DNA of 64,000 nucleotides from the NCBI RefSeq assembly GCF_003182355.1, contig NZ_QGTW01000006.1, positions 124,001 to 188,000 on the forward strand, read 5' to 3'. Both the position numbers and the translations under genes were made by a program. This stretch comes from Cytobacillus oceanisediminis. Lineage in GTDB: Bacteria; Bacillota; Bacilli; Bacillales; Cytobacillaceae. The notes below the pieces were generated by a model that was not told where the DNA came from, searched no databases, and was given only the letters and a program-made list of their open reading frames with translations. This document shows positions 37,181 through 45,243 of the stretch, piece by piece (the first letter of the stretch is position 1; each line of letters opens with the position of its first letter).

Positions 37181-37290
37181 TATGCGTCACTTTCGGATCT
37201 TTAGAACCACTTTTTGATTTATGCGTTCAACTTTTTCAATTTATGAACCACTTTTGACTTTCTTTGCATCATTTTTCAAATTTATGAATC
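37181..37290. repeat. phased tandem array, six degenerate TATG units, about 20 bp period
   Basis: TATG-type unit starts are at 37181, 37202 (TAGA), 37220, 37242, 37263 (TTGC) and 37283, giving spacings of 21, 18, 22, 21 and 20. A typical unit is TTTATGAACCACTTTTGACT. It lies between the Nudix and kinase-like genes and resembles the arrays at 12671 and 49069. Confidence 0.75.
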
Positions 37291-37323
37291 TCTAATTGTA
37301 CTAAACAGATTTTTAAGCTTTAA

Positions 37324-37860
37324 CTAACAAACCCGATTTACCTTGCCTTCCAAGCCTTTTACATATAATTCAATCTCCTCTTGACTCCTCAGCACAATGA
37401 CCTTTTTTCCTGCAGCATGAAATTTCATTAGCCGTTCTGCCATCTTTTTCTTGCGGGGTCCATAAGTTGTGATGATGAATTTAATAAATGGCCAGTCCAT
37501 TTTTTCCTGGAACCCCTCAGCCATGTCCGCCCGGGTTCTGCCAATATTGGTTATCCACCTTTTCAAAACTCGGTACAGGCAGATGTATAATGGAAGCTCA
37601 AGGTAAATAACCGTATCACACATATCAGCCCTGATATCAAAGGTATTGCTGTAATTGCCTTCCATGATCCACTGTTGTTTTTTGACAATTCCCCGCTGTG
37701 CTGCCGAAAATTCTTCTAGTTCGCTCTCCACCCAGCCAGGCTTCCAAAATATCGCGTCCAGATGAATAACCTCTATTCCCAATGCTTCTCCGACTTCCCT
37801 GGCAAACGTGGATTTGCCTGCCCCTGCCGAGATCCCAATTACCATAATTCTGTTCAACAA
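37324..37860 (-). CDS. P-loop kinase-like protein (adenylate-kinase/topology-modulation family)
   Basis: The 178-residue protein has a Walker A motif GISAGAGKST at residues 9-18, IHLDAIFWKPGW and a C-terminal KVIVLRSQEE. This pattern is typical of proteins annotated as DNA topology modulation protein FlaR or AAA family ATPase; function is not established. The start codon is TTG (37860 or 37857) with a weak GCGGG site. Single gene. Confidence 0.8.
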   Translation of the reverse strand: MLNRIMVIGISAGAGKSTFAREVGEALGIEVIHLDAIFWKPGWVESELEEFSAAQRGIVKKQQWIMEGNYSNTFDIRADMCDTVIYLELPLYICLYRVLKRWITNIGRTRADMAEGFQEKMDWPFIKFIITTYGPRKKKMAERLMKFHAAGKKVIVLRSQEEIELYVKGLEGKVNRVC

Positions 37861-37882
37861 AAATCAGCCCGCTTTCGAAAAC

Positions 37883-38398
37883 CTATTTACTCCTGTAAAA
37901 TGGCTCCAGTGAATCTGCAATTTTAATTAACTCTTCTTGAGAATATTGCTCCTTGCCACGATTATTTAAATATACGGTAATATTATAATTTAGTCCTGAT
38001 TCATTCCAGGTAACGATTTGGGTGGCTTCATTATAATAATACTCTGCTTTCGTTCCATCACTTAATTGGATTTGCTTTTCTTCGGTACCTGTTGAATTTT
38101 CAAGTGCAATCTCAGGCATAACACCTATGATAATCCAATCATGTTCAGCTCTTCCTTTAAATGAAATCTCGACACTGTAATGGCTGTCCGTTCTGCCTAG
38201 ATCTTTTCCATCATGGTAGCTGAAAAGAGTTGTTTCTTTTACCTCAAATGGCATATAAGCCGGTATTTTAAAATCATGAGGAAATTCCTGTATTCCTTTA
38301 ATTTCTTCTTTCACCAAAGGATGTGCAGCCTGCTGTGAACAGGCAGATAATAAAATGAAAATGAACGCTATACTAAAAAATTTACAAGTATGTATCAA
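37883..38398 (-). CDS. predicted lipoprotein
   Basis: The 171-residue protein has an N-terminal signal FFSIAFIFILLSACS with the lipobox LSAC (Cys about 20), so it should be lipid-anchored outside the membrane. The soluble part resembles small Bacillus lipoproteins with a DUF4367-like beta fold (AEYYYNEATQIVTWNESGLN). Start is TTG 38398 with GGGGAG 10 nt upstream. It lies upstream of the kinase-like gene on the same strand. Function unknown. Confidence 0.75.
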   Translation of the reverse strand: MIHTCKFFSIAFIFILLSACSQQAAHPLVKEEIKGIQEFPHDFKIPAYMPFEVKETTLFSYHDGKDLGRTDSHYSVEISFKGRAEHDWIIIGVMPEIALENSTGTEEKQIQLSDGTKAEYYYNEATQIVTWNESGLNYNITVYLNNRGKEQYSQEELIKIADSLEPFYRSK

Positions 38399-38802
38399 TT
38401 AACCGACTCCCCTTTCATTGCAGTGCTAAATTTCGCTTCAAACATGTTTTTATCCGCATATATACATGTTTACGAAGAATTCCGAAAAAAAGATTCAGAA
38501 ATGCCATTTTTTATAGCTCTTTTATTAAAAAAGGATATTTATATGCGGTACCAGTTCATTGCGAATAAAAAAATCTTGTACGCATAACCCTTATCTATGT
38601 CCGTATGGTATTTTCATCTGCAGGAAGCCATTCTTTATGCAGGTAAAAATTTTCGTTTAGCCAGGGTTTATTTGCGGACAGGATGTTTCAAGTGCATGTG
38701 TTTTACAGGTTCATAAATAACTTTCATTTAGGAATAATAACCCATAGTAAGGAAAAAAATATAATTTATACATACCCAACCACTTTTTCAGGAGGCTTAG
38801 GA
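38399..38802. other. divergent intergenic region
   Basis: No gene I can support. It must contain promoters for the lipoprotein (left) and the DUF3231 protein (right); TATAAT occurs near 38760 upstream of the latter. Confidence 0.4.
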
Positions 38803-39822
38803 ATGCACCAGAACAAGACACGTTTAACGGCAGCTGAAATAGCTTCCCTATGGACATCATATATGAATGATAGCATGGCAAGGTGTGTTTTAGGATTTAT
38901 GCTTAAGCATCTGGAAGATAAGGAAATAAAAGGGGTGGTCCAATATGCGTATGATTTGGCATCCGGCCATTTGAAGAAACTGGTGAAGTTTTATAAACAG
39001 GACGAGCTTGCCCTTCCTGATGGTTTTTCAGACAATGACGTCTATATGGGTGCACCCTGGCTTTTCTCTGATATCTTCTGTTTAACCTATGTAAATCATA
39101 TGGCAAGAACAGGGTTGATTGCGTATGGGGGCTTTCTGTCCATGAGCTCGAGGGAAGACATCTGCGATTACTATACAAAAGGGCTATATGAAACCTCCGT
39201 TCTCTATAATAAATCCAATAGGACAGCACTTAAAAAAGGACTGCTTGCGAGACATCCATATATTGAAACACCGAATGTAACTGAGTATATAGACACCAAG
39301 AATTATTTAAGCGGATTAAATCCGTTGGCGAATAAAAGGCCCTTAAATGCAATTGAGATTTCCCATTTATACATGAATGTTATGACCAACGCAATGGGTG
39401 TGAATTTAAGCCTCAGCTTTGCACAGACCTCCCCTTCTAAAGAGGTTTCAGATTTTATGCTCAGGGGAGCTGAAATAGCAAATAAGCATATTAAAATTTT
39501 TTCAGATATTTTGCTGCAAAATGATATTCCCACCCCTCGTTTGCCTGATGTCAGTGTAAGCAATTCGGTAACAAAGACCTTCTCAGATAAGCTGGTAATG
39601 TTTCATATGAGTTTAATTAGTGCGGCAGGAACCGGGAATTATGCAACAGCAGCTGCAGCGAGCCAGCGAAGTGATTTAGCCATGAATTATGAGCGTTTAT
39701 CCATTGAAATTGCCAAGTACGCCAAAACCGGGGCTGATATCATGATCAAACACCATTGGATGGAGAAGCCTCCTGGCACGAAAGACCGCAAAAAACTTGC
39801 CAGCAGTAAGAAAGGCTCATGA
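38803..39822 (+). CDS. DUF3231-family protein (spore-former, CotF-like helical repeats)
   Basis: The 339-residue protein consists of two similar ferritin-like helical halves. Each begins LTAAEIASLWTSYMNDSMAR or LNAIEISHLYMNVMTNAMGV, and the end reads SIEIAKYAKTGADIMIKHHW followed by MEKPP, the signature ending of DUF3231. These proteins are common in spore-forming Bacillales; the role is not established. ATG 38803 has GGAGG with 8 nt spacing. A dispersed repeat follows the stop by 20 bp. Confidence 0.82.
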   Translation: MHQNKTRLTAAEIASLWTSYMNDSMARCVLGFMLKHLEDKEIKGVVQYAYDLASGHLKKLVKFYKQDELALPDGFSDNDVYMGAPWLFSDIFCLTYVNHMARTGLIAYGGFLSMSSREDICDYYTKGLYETSVLYNKSNRTALKKGLLARHPYIETPNVTEYIDTKNYLSGLNPLANKRPLNAIEISHLYMNVMTNAMGVNLSLSFAQTSPSKEVSDFMLRGAEIANKHIKIFSDILLQNDIPTPRLPDVSVSNSVTKTFSDKLVMFHMSLISAAGTGNYATAAAASQRSDLAMNYERLSIEIAKYAKTGADIMIKHHWMEKPPGTKDRKKLASSKKGS

Positions 39823-39842
39823 AGGTAACAGTTCGGTTCTAA

Positions 39843-40029
39843 GGCTCTGTTAAACTTGCCTGTTGATTTCCGCTCCAGGGACTCAGCTATCCTCGGGCGG
39901 TCTAATAGGAGCCTCCTCGGCGCTTTCGCGCCTGTGGGGTCTCCCTTCGACACACTGCTCAGCTGGAGTCTCCCCCTTCTACTTCAATCAACAGGGTGCC
40001 AAAATCAACAAATACGCTTCAACACAGCC
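39843..40029 (+). repeat. GGCTCTGTTAAA dispersed repeat, copy A
   Basis: It begins GGCTCTGTTAAACTTGCCTG, continues TTGATTTCCGCTCCAGG, has a GC-rich middle (TGGGGTCTCCCTTCG) and ends CAACAGGGTGCC ... CAACACAGCC, the inverted version of the left end. The element has no ORF. It lies 20 bp after the DUF3231 stop. Confidence 0.8.
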
Positions 40030-40123
40030 AGAAATAAAAAAAAGCATAAACGCTCTTTTTAGTTTATCTGCAAAAATTCTTCCTTCAAAATAGAATACAT
40101 CACGATATCCCTCTGCTTGCCTT

Positions 40124-40619
40124 TTAAAAATAAGCTTTCCTCAAGATATCTTCAAGTGACATCCCAGCTTTCTCCAGAAGCCGCTGTGAAGCAATATTTT
40201 CTGAGAAGCTTCTTGCCTGGATTCGGATTAAATCCATTGCTGCAAACCCAAATTTAATTACTTCCTTTGCTGCTTCTGTGCCAATCCCTCTACCCCAATG
40301 GTCTTCAGAAAGCACATAAGCTATTTCTGCAGTATGATGTGCCGGTTCCCAGGAGACATACTCGATTGTGCCAATAAGTTTGCGCTTTCTTTAAGCTCTA
40401 TCCCCATGGCGCTGTTTTATTATTTTCGTATTGCTCCATTACATCTTGGATAAAAGCTTCGATGTCTGCTAAGCTTTTTTGATCTGGGAATGGGACATAT
40501 TTTGTTACTTCAATAGATGATGTGTATGTATGCATATCCTCAAGGTCCCCCAAAGTGAGCTTTCTGAGCATAAGGCGAACCGTTTCTAATTTGGGCACAT
40601 TAAAGTTCACTGATTTCAT
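40124..40619 (-). pseudogene. GNAT acetyltransferase disrupted by two frameshifts
   Basis: From ATG 40619 the frame reads MKSVNFNVPKLETVRLMLRK to NNKTAPWG and stops. Two one-base insertions in the reading would restore GIELKESA, then KLIGTIEYVSWEPAHHTAEI and VLSEDHWGRGIGTEAAKEV to the end. The acetyl-CoA loop (RGIGTEA) is in the third frame. Hence two single-base deletions, about 25 bp apart near 40370-40397, break a RimJ/RimL-like gene; sequencing error is possible. Confidence 0.8.
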
Positions 40620-40649
40620 CTATCGACCATCCTTTTTTAAAGAATTCTA

Positions 40650-41141
40650 CTATCCTTCTTTCAAAGCACATACAAGCGTCTGTGCCAGGACCTCATGCCA
40701 CCCCTTGAAATAGTCTGATACTCTTATTGGATCAATCAATGTTCTTTCCACTGATTCAAACTTTCCTTCAAAGTCATGCATCTTCTTAATATTCATTCGG
40801 TAATATACCTGATATCCTAGCTTGGGATAAGGACTGCATTCATTCCATTGTGAGTTTTTACTATGATCTACGATAACATGTCCCAAAAGCTTACATTCCC
40901 CTTCCACATAGCCTTCTTCCATTGCTTCACGTTTTAAGCATTGTTCCGGGTTTTCACCCTGCTCAATATGTCCGCCGGGAATATCCCAGCCGCGGTGGTT
41001 TAAATTTACTAACAAAAGTTTGTTTTCATAAAAACAAAGCCCATGTACGCTAGTAATTAAACCATATTCAGGTAGTTGTATTGTCTCCTGCCAAGTTAGT
41101 TTGACTTTTGCTTGCCCCCAATTTACATAGGTTGAAGTCAT
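40650..41141 (-). CDS. Nudix hydrolase
   Basis: The 163-residue protein has a Nudix box GGHIEQGENPEQCLKREAME followed by EGYVEG near 58-80. The N terminus (TWQETIQLPEYGLITSVHG) is typical of MutT-like proteins in Bacillus of unknown substrate. It lies 30 bp upstream of the broken acetyltransferase and may share its transcript. Confidence 0.85.
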   Translation of the reverse strand: MTSTYVNWGQAKVKLTWQETIQLPEYGLITSVHGLCFYENKLLLVNLNHRGWDIPGGHIEQGENPEQCLKREAMEEGYVEGECKLLGHVIVDHSKNSQWNECSPYPKLGYQVYYRMNIKKMHDFEGKFESVERTLIDPIRVSDYFKGWHEVLAQTLVCALKEG

Positions 41142-41308
41142 TTGTTTCTCCCCAATTCTTAATAATTTTCCATTTAATCACATTCTGCACCTACATTCCG
41201 AATACCTCTCAAGGTGCAAAACTTTGTCCGCGATGCTTTGTCTTAAAATTTTTTCTGAAAAAATGATATAATACTAAAGTATTTTGCAAAAAGAAAGGCT
41301 TGATCCTA

Positions 41309-42175
41309 TTGGCAATGACGAAAAAAAAGCGTGTTTTAAAAGAAGTAAGACAGATGGTTATGATTACGATTGGAGCCATCATCGCAGCAGCTGGGCTTGA
41401 GTTTTTCCTGGTTCCCAATAATATTCTGGATGGCGGTGTGATCGGCCTTTCAATCATTGCTGCCGAGCTAACCGGAATGACAATGAGTTTATTCCTGATT
41501 ATATTGAATTTGCCATTCCTTTATATTGGCTATCGAAAAATCGGGACCAAGTTTACCATACATACTTTATATGGGGTTATCGTTCTATCAGCAAGTACAG
41601 CTTATTTGCATCATTTTGAACCGGTAACAGATGACTTATTTTTAGCCACGATTATTGGAGCAGTTATCCTTGGAACAGGTGTAGGCCTCGTAATTAGAAC
41701 TGGCGGTTCTTTGGATGGGACAGAGATTATCGCCATCCTCGTCAGCAAGAAGCGTCCTGTATCAGTAGGACAATTTATTATGATTGTCAATGTATTCATC
41801 TTCATACTGGCTGCATTCCTGGTTTTCAGCTGGGAAACAGCTATGTATTCGATTATCACCTATTATATCGCTTATAAGATGATTGATATTGTCGTCGAAG
41901 GTTTGGAAGAATTAAAGTCGGTTACTATTATTTCCGATGTTCCCGAAGAGATATCTGATGCACTCATTAAACAATTAGGCCGCGGAATGACCTATATTCA
42001 AGGCCAGGGTGTTTTTACAGGCGAGCCAAAGAAAATAATTTATACAATTGTGACCCGAATTGAATTATCTACATTGCGCTCAATTGTGGAAGACATTGAT
42101 CCAAATGCCTTAGTGGCTATTGAGAATATTGCAGATGTTAGCGGCAGCAATTTTGATAAGGGGTCTGCCCATTAA
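41309..42175 (+). CDS. YitT-family membrane protein
   Basis: The protein of about 288 residues has five to six membrane helices (MVMITIGAIIAAAGLEFFLV, NILDGGVIGLSIIA, GTGVGLVIRTGGSLDGTEI) and a C-terminal DUF2179 domain (GRGMTYIQGQGVFTGEPKKI). YitT proteins are widespread Firmicute membrane proteins without firm function. TTG 41309 lies 10 nt after AAAGG; ATG 41315 is an alternative and the TTG at 41300 is too close to the SD. TATAAT upstream near 41268. Confidence 0.85.
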   Translation: MAMTKKKRVLKEVRQMVMITIGAIIAAAGLEFFLVPNNILDGGVIGLSIIAAELTGMTMSLFLIILNLPFLYIGYRKIGTKFTIHTLYGVIVLSASTAYLHHFEPVTDDLFLATIIGAVILGTGVGLVIRTGGSLDGTEIIAILVSKKRPVSVGQFIMIVNVFIFILAAFLVFSWETAMYSIITYYIAYKMIDIVVEGLEELKSVTIISDVPEEISDALIKQLGRGMTYIQGQGVFTGEPKKIIYTIVTRIELSTLRSIVEDIDPNALVAIENIADVSGSNFDKGSAH

Positions 42176-42191
42176 TCAGATCAGAAGCAAG

Positions 42192-42232
42192 AAAAAGGCA
42201 GTCTCTCACTAGAATGAGGGACTGCCTTTTTT
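42192..42232. terminator. terminator between convergent yitT-like gene and zupT
   Basis: AAAAAGGCAGTC pairs with GACTGCCTTTTTT with CTCA/GAG inner pairs; U-runs lie on both sides. Confidence 0.9.
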
Positions 42233-42233
42233 G

Positions 42234-43043
42234 TTAAATAAACAGAAGCAAACTTAGTGCCATAACCGCCATCCCGGCGACGAGACCGTAAATGGACGTA
42301 TGGGCTTCATCATATTTCTTCGCAGCCGGCAATAATTCATCAAGAGAGATAAACACCATGATGCCTGCTACCGCGGCAAAAATGACACCAAACATAATAT
42401 CGTTTAAGTAAGGCATAAGAATCAGATAAGCCACCAAAGCCCCAATCGGCTCAGAGAGCCCGGATAAGAATGATAACTTAAAAGCTTTCTTTTTGCTTCC
42501 TGTTGCATAATAAACTGGTACCGACACAGCAATTCCCTCCGGAATGTTGTGAATGGCAATTGCTGCTGCAATGGCAATCCCCAGACCCGGATCCTGAAGT
42601 GCTGATGTAAAAGTCGCAATACCTTCCGGGAAGTTATGGATGCCAATGGCCAATGCTGCAAAGGTACCCATTTTTAATAGCCCTTGATGCTCAGCAGCCT
42701 TGCTAGGGTCATTCATTTCCTCTACTGTTCTCACTTCATGCGGATTATCCTGTTTTGGAATAAATCTATCTATTAATGCGATTAGGATCATCCCGCCAAA
42801 AAAGCCGCCCACTGTTGCCCAATTCCCGCTTACTACACCCATTGCCCCTACCAGTGCATCCTTCGCTTTAACAAAAATTTCAATCATGGATACATAAATC
42901 ATGACTCCTGCAGAAAAGCCGAGTGCCAAAGATAAAAACTTTGTATTTGTTCTGGAAGTAAAAAACGCCATTAAGCTGCCAATCCCTGTCGCTAAACCGG
43001 CGAACAACGTTAAACTAAACGCAAATAAAACTTCCTGCGACAT
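42234..43043 (-). CDS. zupT: ZIP-family zinc/metal transporter ZupT
   Basis: The 269-residue protein has eight predicted helices and both ZIP metal-site motifs, IGIHNFPEGIATF and IAIHNIPEGIAVSV, typical of ZupT. It imports Zn2+ and other divalent cations. ATG 43043 has AAGGAG 9 nt upstream, so the longer frame from 43091 is rejected. An inverted repeat upstream (43150-43187) may be its metal-regulator site. Confidence 0.92.
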   Translation of the reverse strand: MSQEVLFAFSLTLFAGLATGIGSLMAFFTSRTNTKFLSLALGFSAGVMIYVSMIEIFVKAKDALVGAMGVVSGNWATVGGFFGGMILIALIDRFIPKQDNPHEVRTVEEMNDPSKAAEHQGLLKMGTFAALAIGIHNFPEGIATFTSALQDPGLGIAIAAAIAIHNIPEGIAVSVPVYYATGSKKKAFKLSFLSGLSEPIGALVAYLILMPYLNDIMFGVIFAAVAGIMVFISLDELLPAAKKYDEAHTSIYGLVAGMAVMALSLLLFI

Positions 43044-43149
43044 TTTCTTCTCTCCTTTTTCACTGTTGCCAAAAAAGTTTATCCAGGGCAACTTTTGTGT
43101 TAAAAAAATATATATCCATTTTTATAAAGTATATGCGCCTACCTTAAAA

Positions 43150-43187
43150 AGTTTCCTTTGGTAAACATTTTATCTCCAAGGCAAACT
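43150..43187. promoter_or_regulatory. candidate metalloregulator operator upstream of zupT
   Basis: AGTTTCCTTTGG and CCAAGGCAAACT form an inverted repeat (10 of 12 pairs) with a 14-bp spacer, about 107 bp upstream of the zupT start. The half-sites recall MntR/DtxR-type elements (TTTGCCTT...AAGGAAAC). The regulator is inferred, not shown. Confidence 0.5.
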
Positions 43188-43351
43188 AAATGCAATGAAA
43201 AGGTTTTTGTATCTATAAGTCTGCAAATAAGTTTTTTTCATTTTCCTTAAATATTATAAGAATATCTTTAGTAAAGGTGCATTATTTTAAAAGATAAATT
43301 ACCTGTGAAAATAAAGTAAAAACAAATTTCATAAAAGCATTTCAACAAAAA

Positions 43352-43378
43352 AACTCCGCTGAGGTAAACAGCGAGGTT
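43352..43378 (-). terminator. terminator of glycosyltransferase gene
   Basis: AACCTCGCTG pairs with CAGCGGAGTT on the minus strand and is followed by TTTTTG, 14 bp after the stop. Confidence 0.85.
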
Positions 43379-43391
43379 TCATTTTAACAGC

Positions 43392-44744
43392 TTATTTCCA
43401 AACACGTTTTAATTTGAAGAGCTCCTGATAATAGCCCCAGACAGAAATGGGAGACATAATCATCTGATAGCAAAGGATAAATAAAATAAACCCAATTGCA
43501 TTTTTCCTTACCTTTAAGTTCAGGTTTTTAAAAACGTACTGTTTCTTATAAAAATACAATATCCCATAGTTTAATACAGTAAGTGGCAAAACAAACAGCG
43601 TCATCGGGCCGACAATCCAATAATAACCGAAGAAGGCAAGCACCAAACCGGGGAGCCAGAAGAAAGTATATACAATATCCAGGTAAGGCATGACAAAGTT
43701 TACACCTGTTAAGTACTTAGTGTACAGCTGCGGCTGATTCCATGGTTTGATTTCACTCAATCCCTCGATCATTCCCCTCGCCCATCTTGACCTCTGCTTT
43801 GCAAAATGCGGCAGGTTTGAAGGGACATCTGTAAATGCGGCTGCCAGCGGTTCAAAATAAACCCTCCACCCTTTTTGGAGGAGACGCCAGGTTAGAACAA
43901 TATCTTCCCCAATAGCATTCGGCCAGCCACCAACCTGCCGGACACATTCTGTTTTATACAAACTAAATGCTCCTTGGGCTACCAGTGTGCCTTGGTACAA
44001 ACCTTGCAATCTTTTAATTGATGCAATCCCCAGATAATAATCCCACTCCTGAATTTTCGTCCAAATGTTGTCCCGGCTGTTCCTTACAAGCATGGAGCCC
44101 GCAACAGCTCCGACATTTGCCGGGCTGCTTTCCATTCGTGACACTAAAAAACGGACGGCTGATGGATGCAGGAGAGTATCAGCATCAAGGGTAATTACGT
44201 ACCGGGTTGTAACATGCAGCAAACCTTTATTCAGTGCATGAAACTTGCCTGGCAAGGGCTCTTTTAAAATATGTATGTCCAGGGGCAATTCTTTTTGTGC
44301 TTTTATCAGCTGTTCATATGTACGATCTGATGAATGATTATCTATAACTATAACGTTTATCTTACCTTCATAATCCTGGTCTGCCACATAACTCAAAGTT
44401 TGAAAAATGGATTCCTCTTCATTAAATGCTGCCACAAGCAACGTTATATCATCATTAGGCTGCTGGTTTTTAAAAGGAGGCTGCCTGTCCAAAAGAAGGC
44501 TCATAACGAGAAAAGCATTCATATAACCCGGTACATAAGCGATTCCTCCGATCACGATTATCCCTAAGGGCAGAGAAATAATTGCAGACAAATCCTCCAG
44601 CCAGGGCAACGAAAAATAAAATGAAAAAGCAAGCCAAGCCACCGAAATTAAATGGCTGAACACAAATTTCTTATTAATTGATATATAAAGCTTATTTTTC
44701 CTGCGTTTTATTTTTGGTTGTAGAGGAGTCAGGCTCGGCTGCAT
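43392..44744 (-). CDS. family 2 glycosyltransferase, membrane-bound (PgaC/IcaA-like polysaccharide synthase)
   Basis: The protein of 450 residues has two N-terminal helices, a GT2 catalytic domain with LLVAAFNEEESIFQTLSYV, the D-x-D TLDADTLLHP, EDIVLTWRL and the processive QRSRWARG motif, and three C-terminal helices. This is the plan of poly-N-acetylglucosamine or hyaluronan-type synthases; the polymer is unknown and no pgaB/icaB partner is nearby. ATG 44744 has AAGGTG upstream. A second in-frame ATG at 44879 also has AAAGGA at 8 nt and would add 45 residues across a terminator-like hairpin. Confidence 0.82.
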   Translation of the reverse strand: MQPSLTPLQPKIKRRKNKLYISINKKFVFSHLISVAWLAFSFYFSLPWLEDLSAIISLPLGIIVIGGIAYVPGYMNAFLVMSLLLDRQPPFKNQQPNDDITLLVAAFNEEESIFQTLSYVADQDYEGKINVIVIDNHSSDRTYEQLIKAQKELPLDIHILKEPLPGKFHALNKGLLHVTTRYVITLDADTLLHPSAVRFLVSRMESSPANVGAVAGSMLVRNSRDNIWTKIQEWDYYLGIASIKRLQGLYQGTLVAQGAFSLYKTECVRQVGGWPNAIGEDIVLTWRLLQKGWRVYFEPLAAAFTDVPSNLPHFAKQRSRWARGMIEGLSEIKPWNQPQLYTKYLTGVNFVMPYLDIVYTFFWLPGLVLAFFGYYWIVGPMTLFVLPLTVLNYGILYFYKKQYVFKNLNLKVRKNAIGFILFILCYQMIMSPISVWGYYQELFKLKRVWK

Positions 44745-44835
44745 GTAATCACCTTCAAATACTAACATATAAATACAAAATATATTATTTTCGAGTGGAA
44801 GTAACTGGTAAATTAATGCTATCTTATATAATTTT

Positions 44836-44912
44836 GGAACAAAAAAATCCCCTGTCAGTTTGACCTGCAGAAACATCATAACTTGTTCCTTTAAATCTGT
44901 CTGCTACAGGGG
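44836..44912 (-). promoter_or_regulatory. structured leader with interleaved inverted repeats upstream of the glycosyltransferase
   Basis: In transcript order on the minus strand: CCCCTGT, GGAACAA, ACAGGGG, then TTTTTTTGTTCC. CCCCTGT/ACAGGGG makes a terminator-like stem followed by seven T; GGAACAA/TTGTTCC would consume that U-tract. The pairings interleave, so they suit a terminator/antiterminator or pseudoknot leader. It does not match a riboswitch class I know. Confidence 0.45.
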
Positions 44913-44947
44913 AAAATCAACATAGAAATTTAACATTTTTAATTTTT

Positions 44948-45177
44948 AGCTCTTTTAACCCTGCCTGTTCATTTCCGCTCCATGTCAGTGAACCGTGGAC
45001 GGTCCGGGTGCCTCCTTGTCGACTTGAGTCTCTGCTGGGTCTCCCTTTGATCCCCAGGACTTTGAATAAGCATCCCAGAATAAACACCGCACGAAGAAAT
45101 GCGTATGCATTTTCAAGGATCTCGCCCCTCCCATTTTAACAAAGTCCCAAAACCAAGAATGTGCTTAAACACTGCCT
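44948..45177 (+). repeat. GGCTCTGTTAAA dispersed repeat, copy B (diverged)
   Basis: It starts AGCTCTTTTAACCCTGCCTG, continues TTCATTTCCGCTCC, TGGGTCTCCCTTTGATCC, TTGAATAAGCATCC, and ends near AAACACTGCC. It shares the internal phrases of copy C but has drifted. It occupies most of the gap between the glycosyltransferase and pepF. Confidence 0.75.
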
Positions 45178-45243
45178 TAATAATTAGTAATTGGTAATGT
45201 TCTCTCCTTCTATCTTTTTCTCGTAACATCCTTTTTTTATCCG

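Larger units (their letters stand above)
43044..43391. other. AT-rich intergenic region upstream of zupT
   Basis: No gene. It contains the inverted repeat at 43150-43187, the glycosyltransferase terminator at 43352-43378 and otherwise AT-rich sequence with the zupT promoter. Confidence 0.5.

Noticed and set aside
44744..44879. Glycosyltransferase starting at ATG 44879
   Set aside because: It has a fair SD, but the extra 45 residues are not typical and cross a terminator-like hairpin; kept as an alternative, not as the main call.
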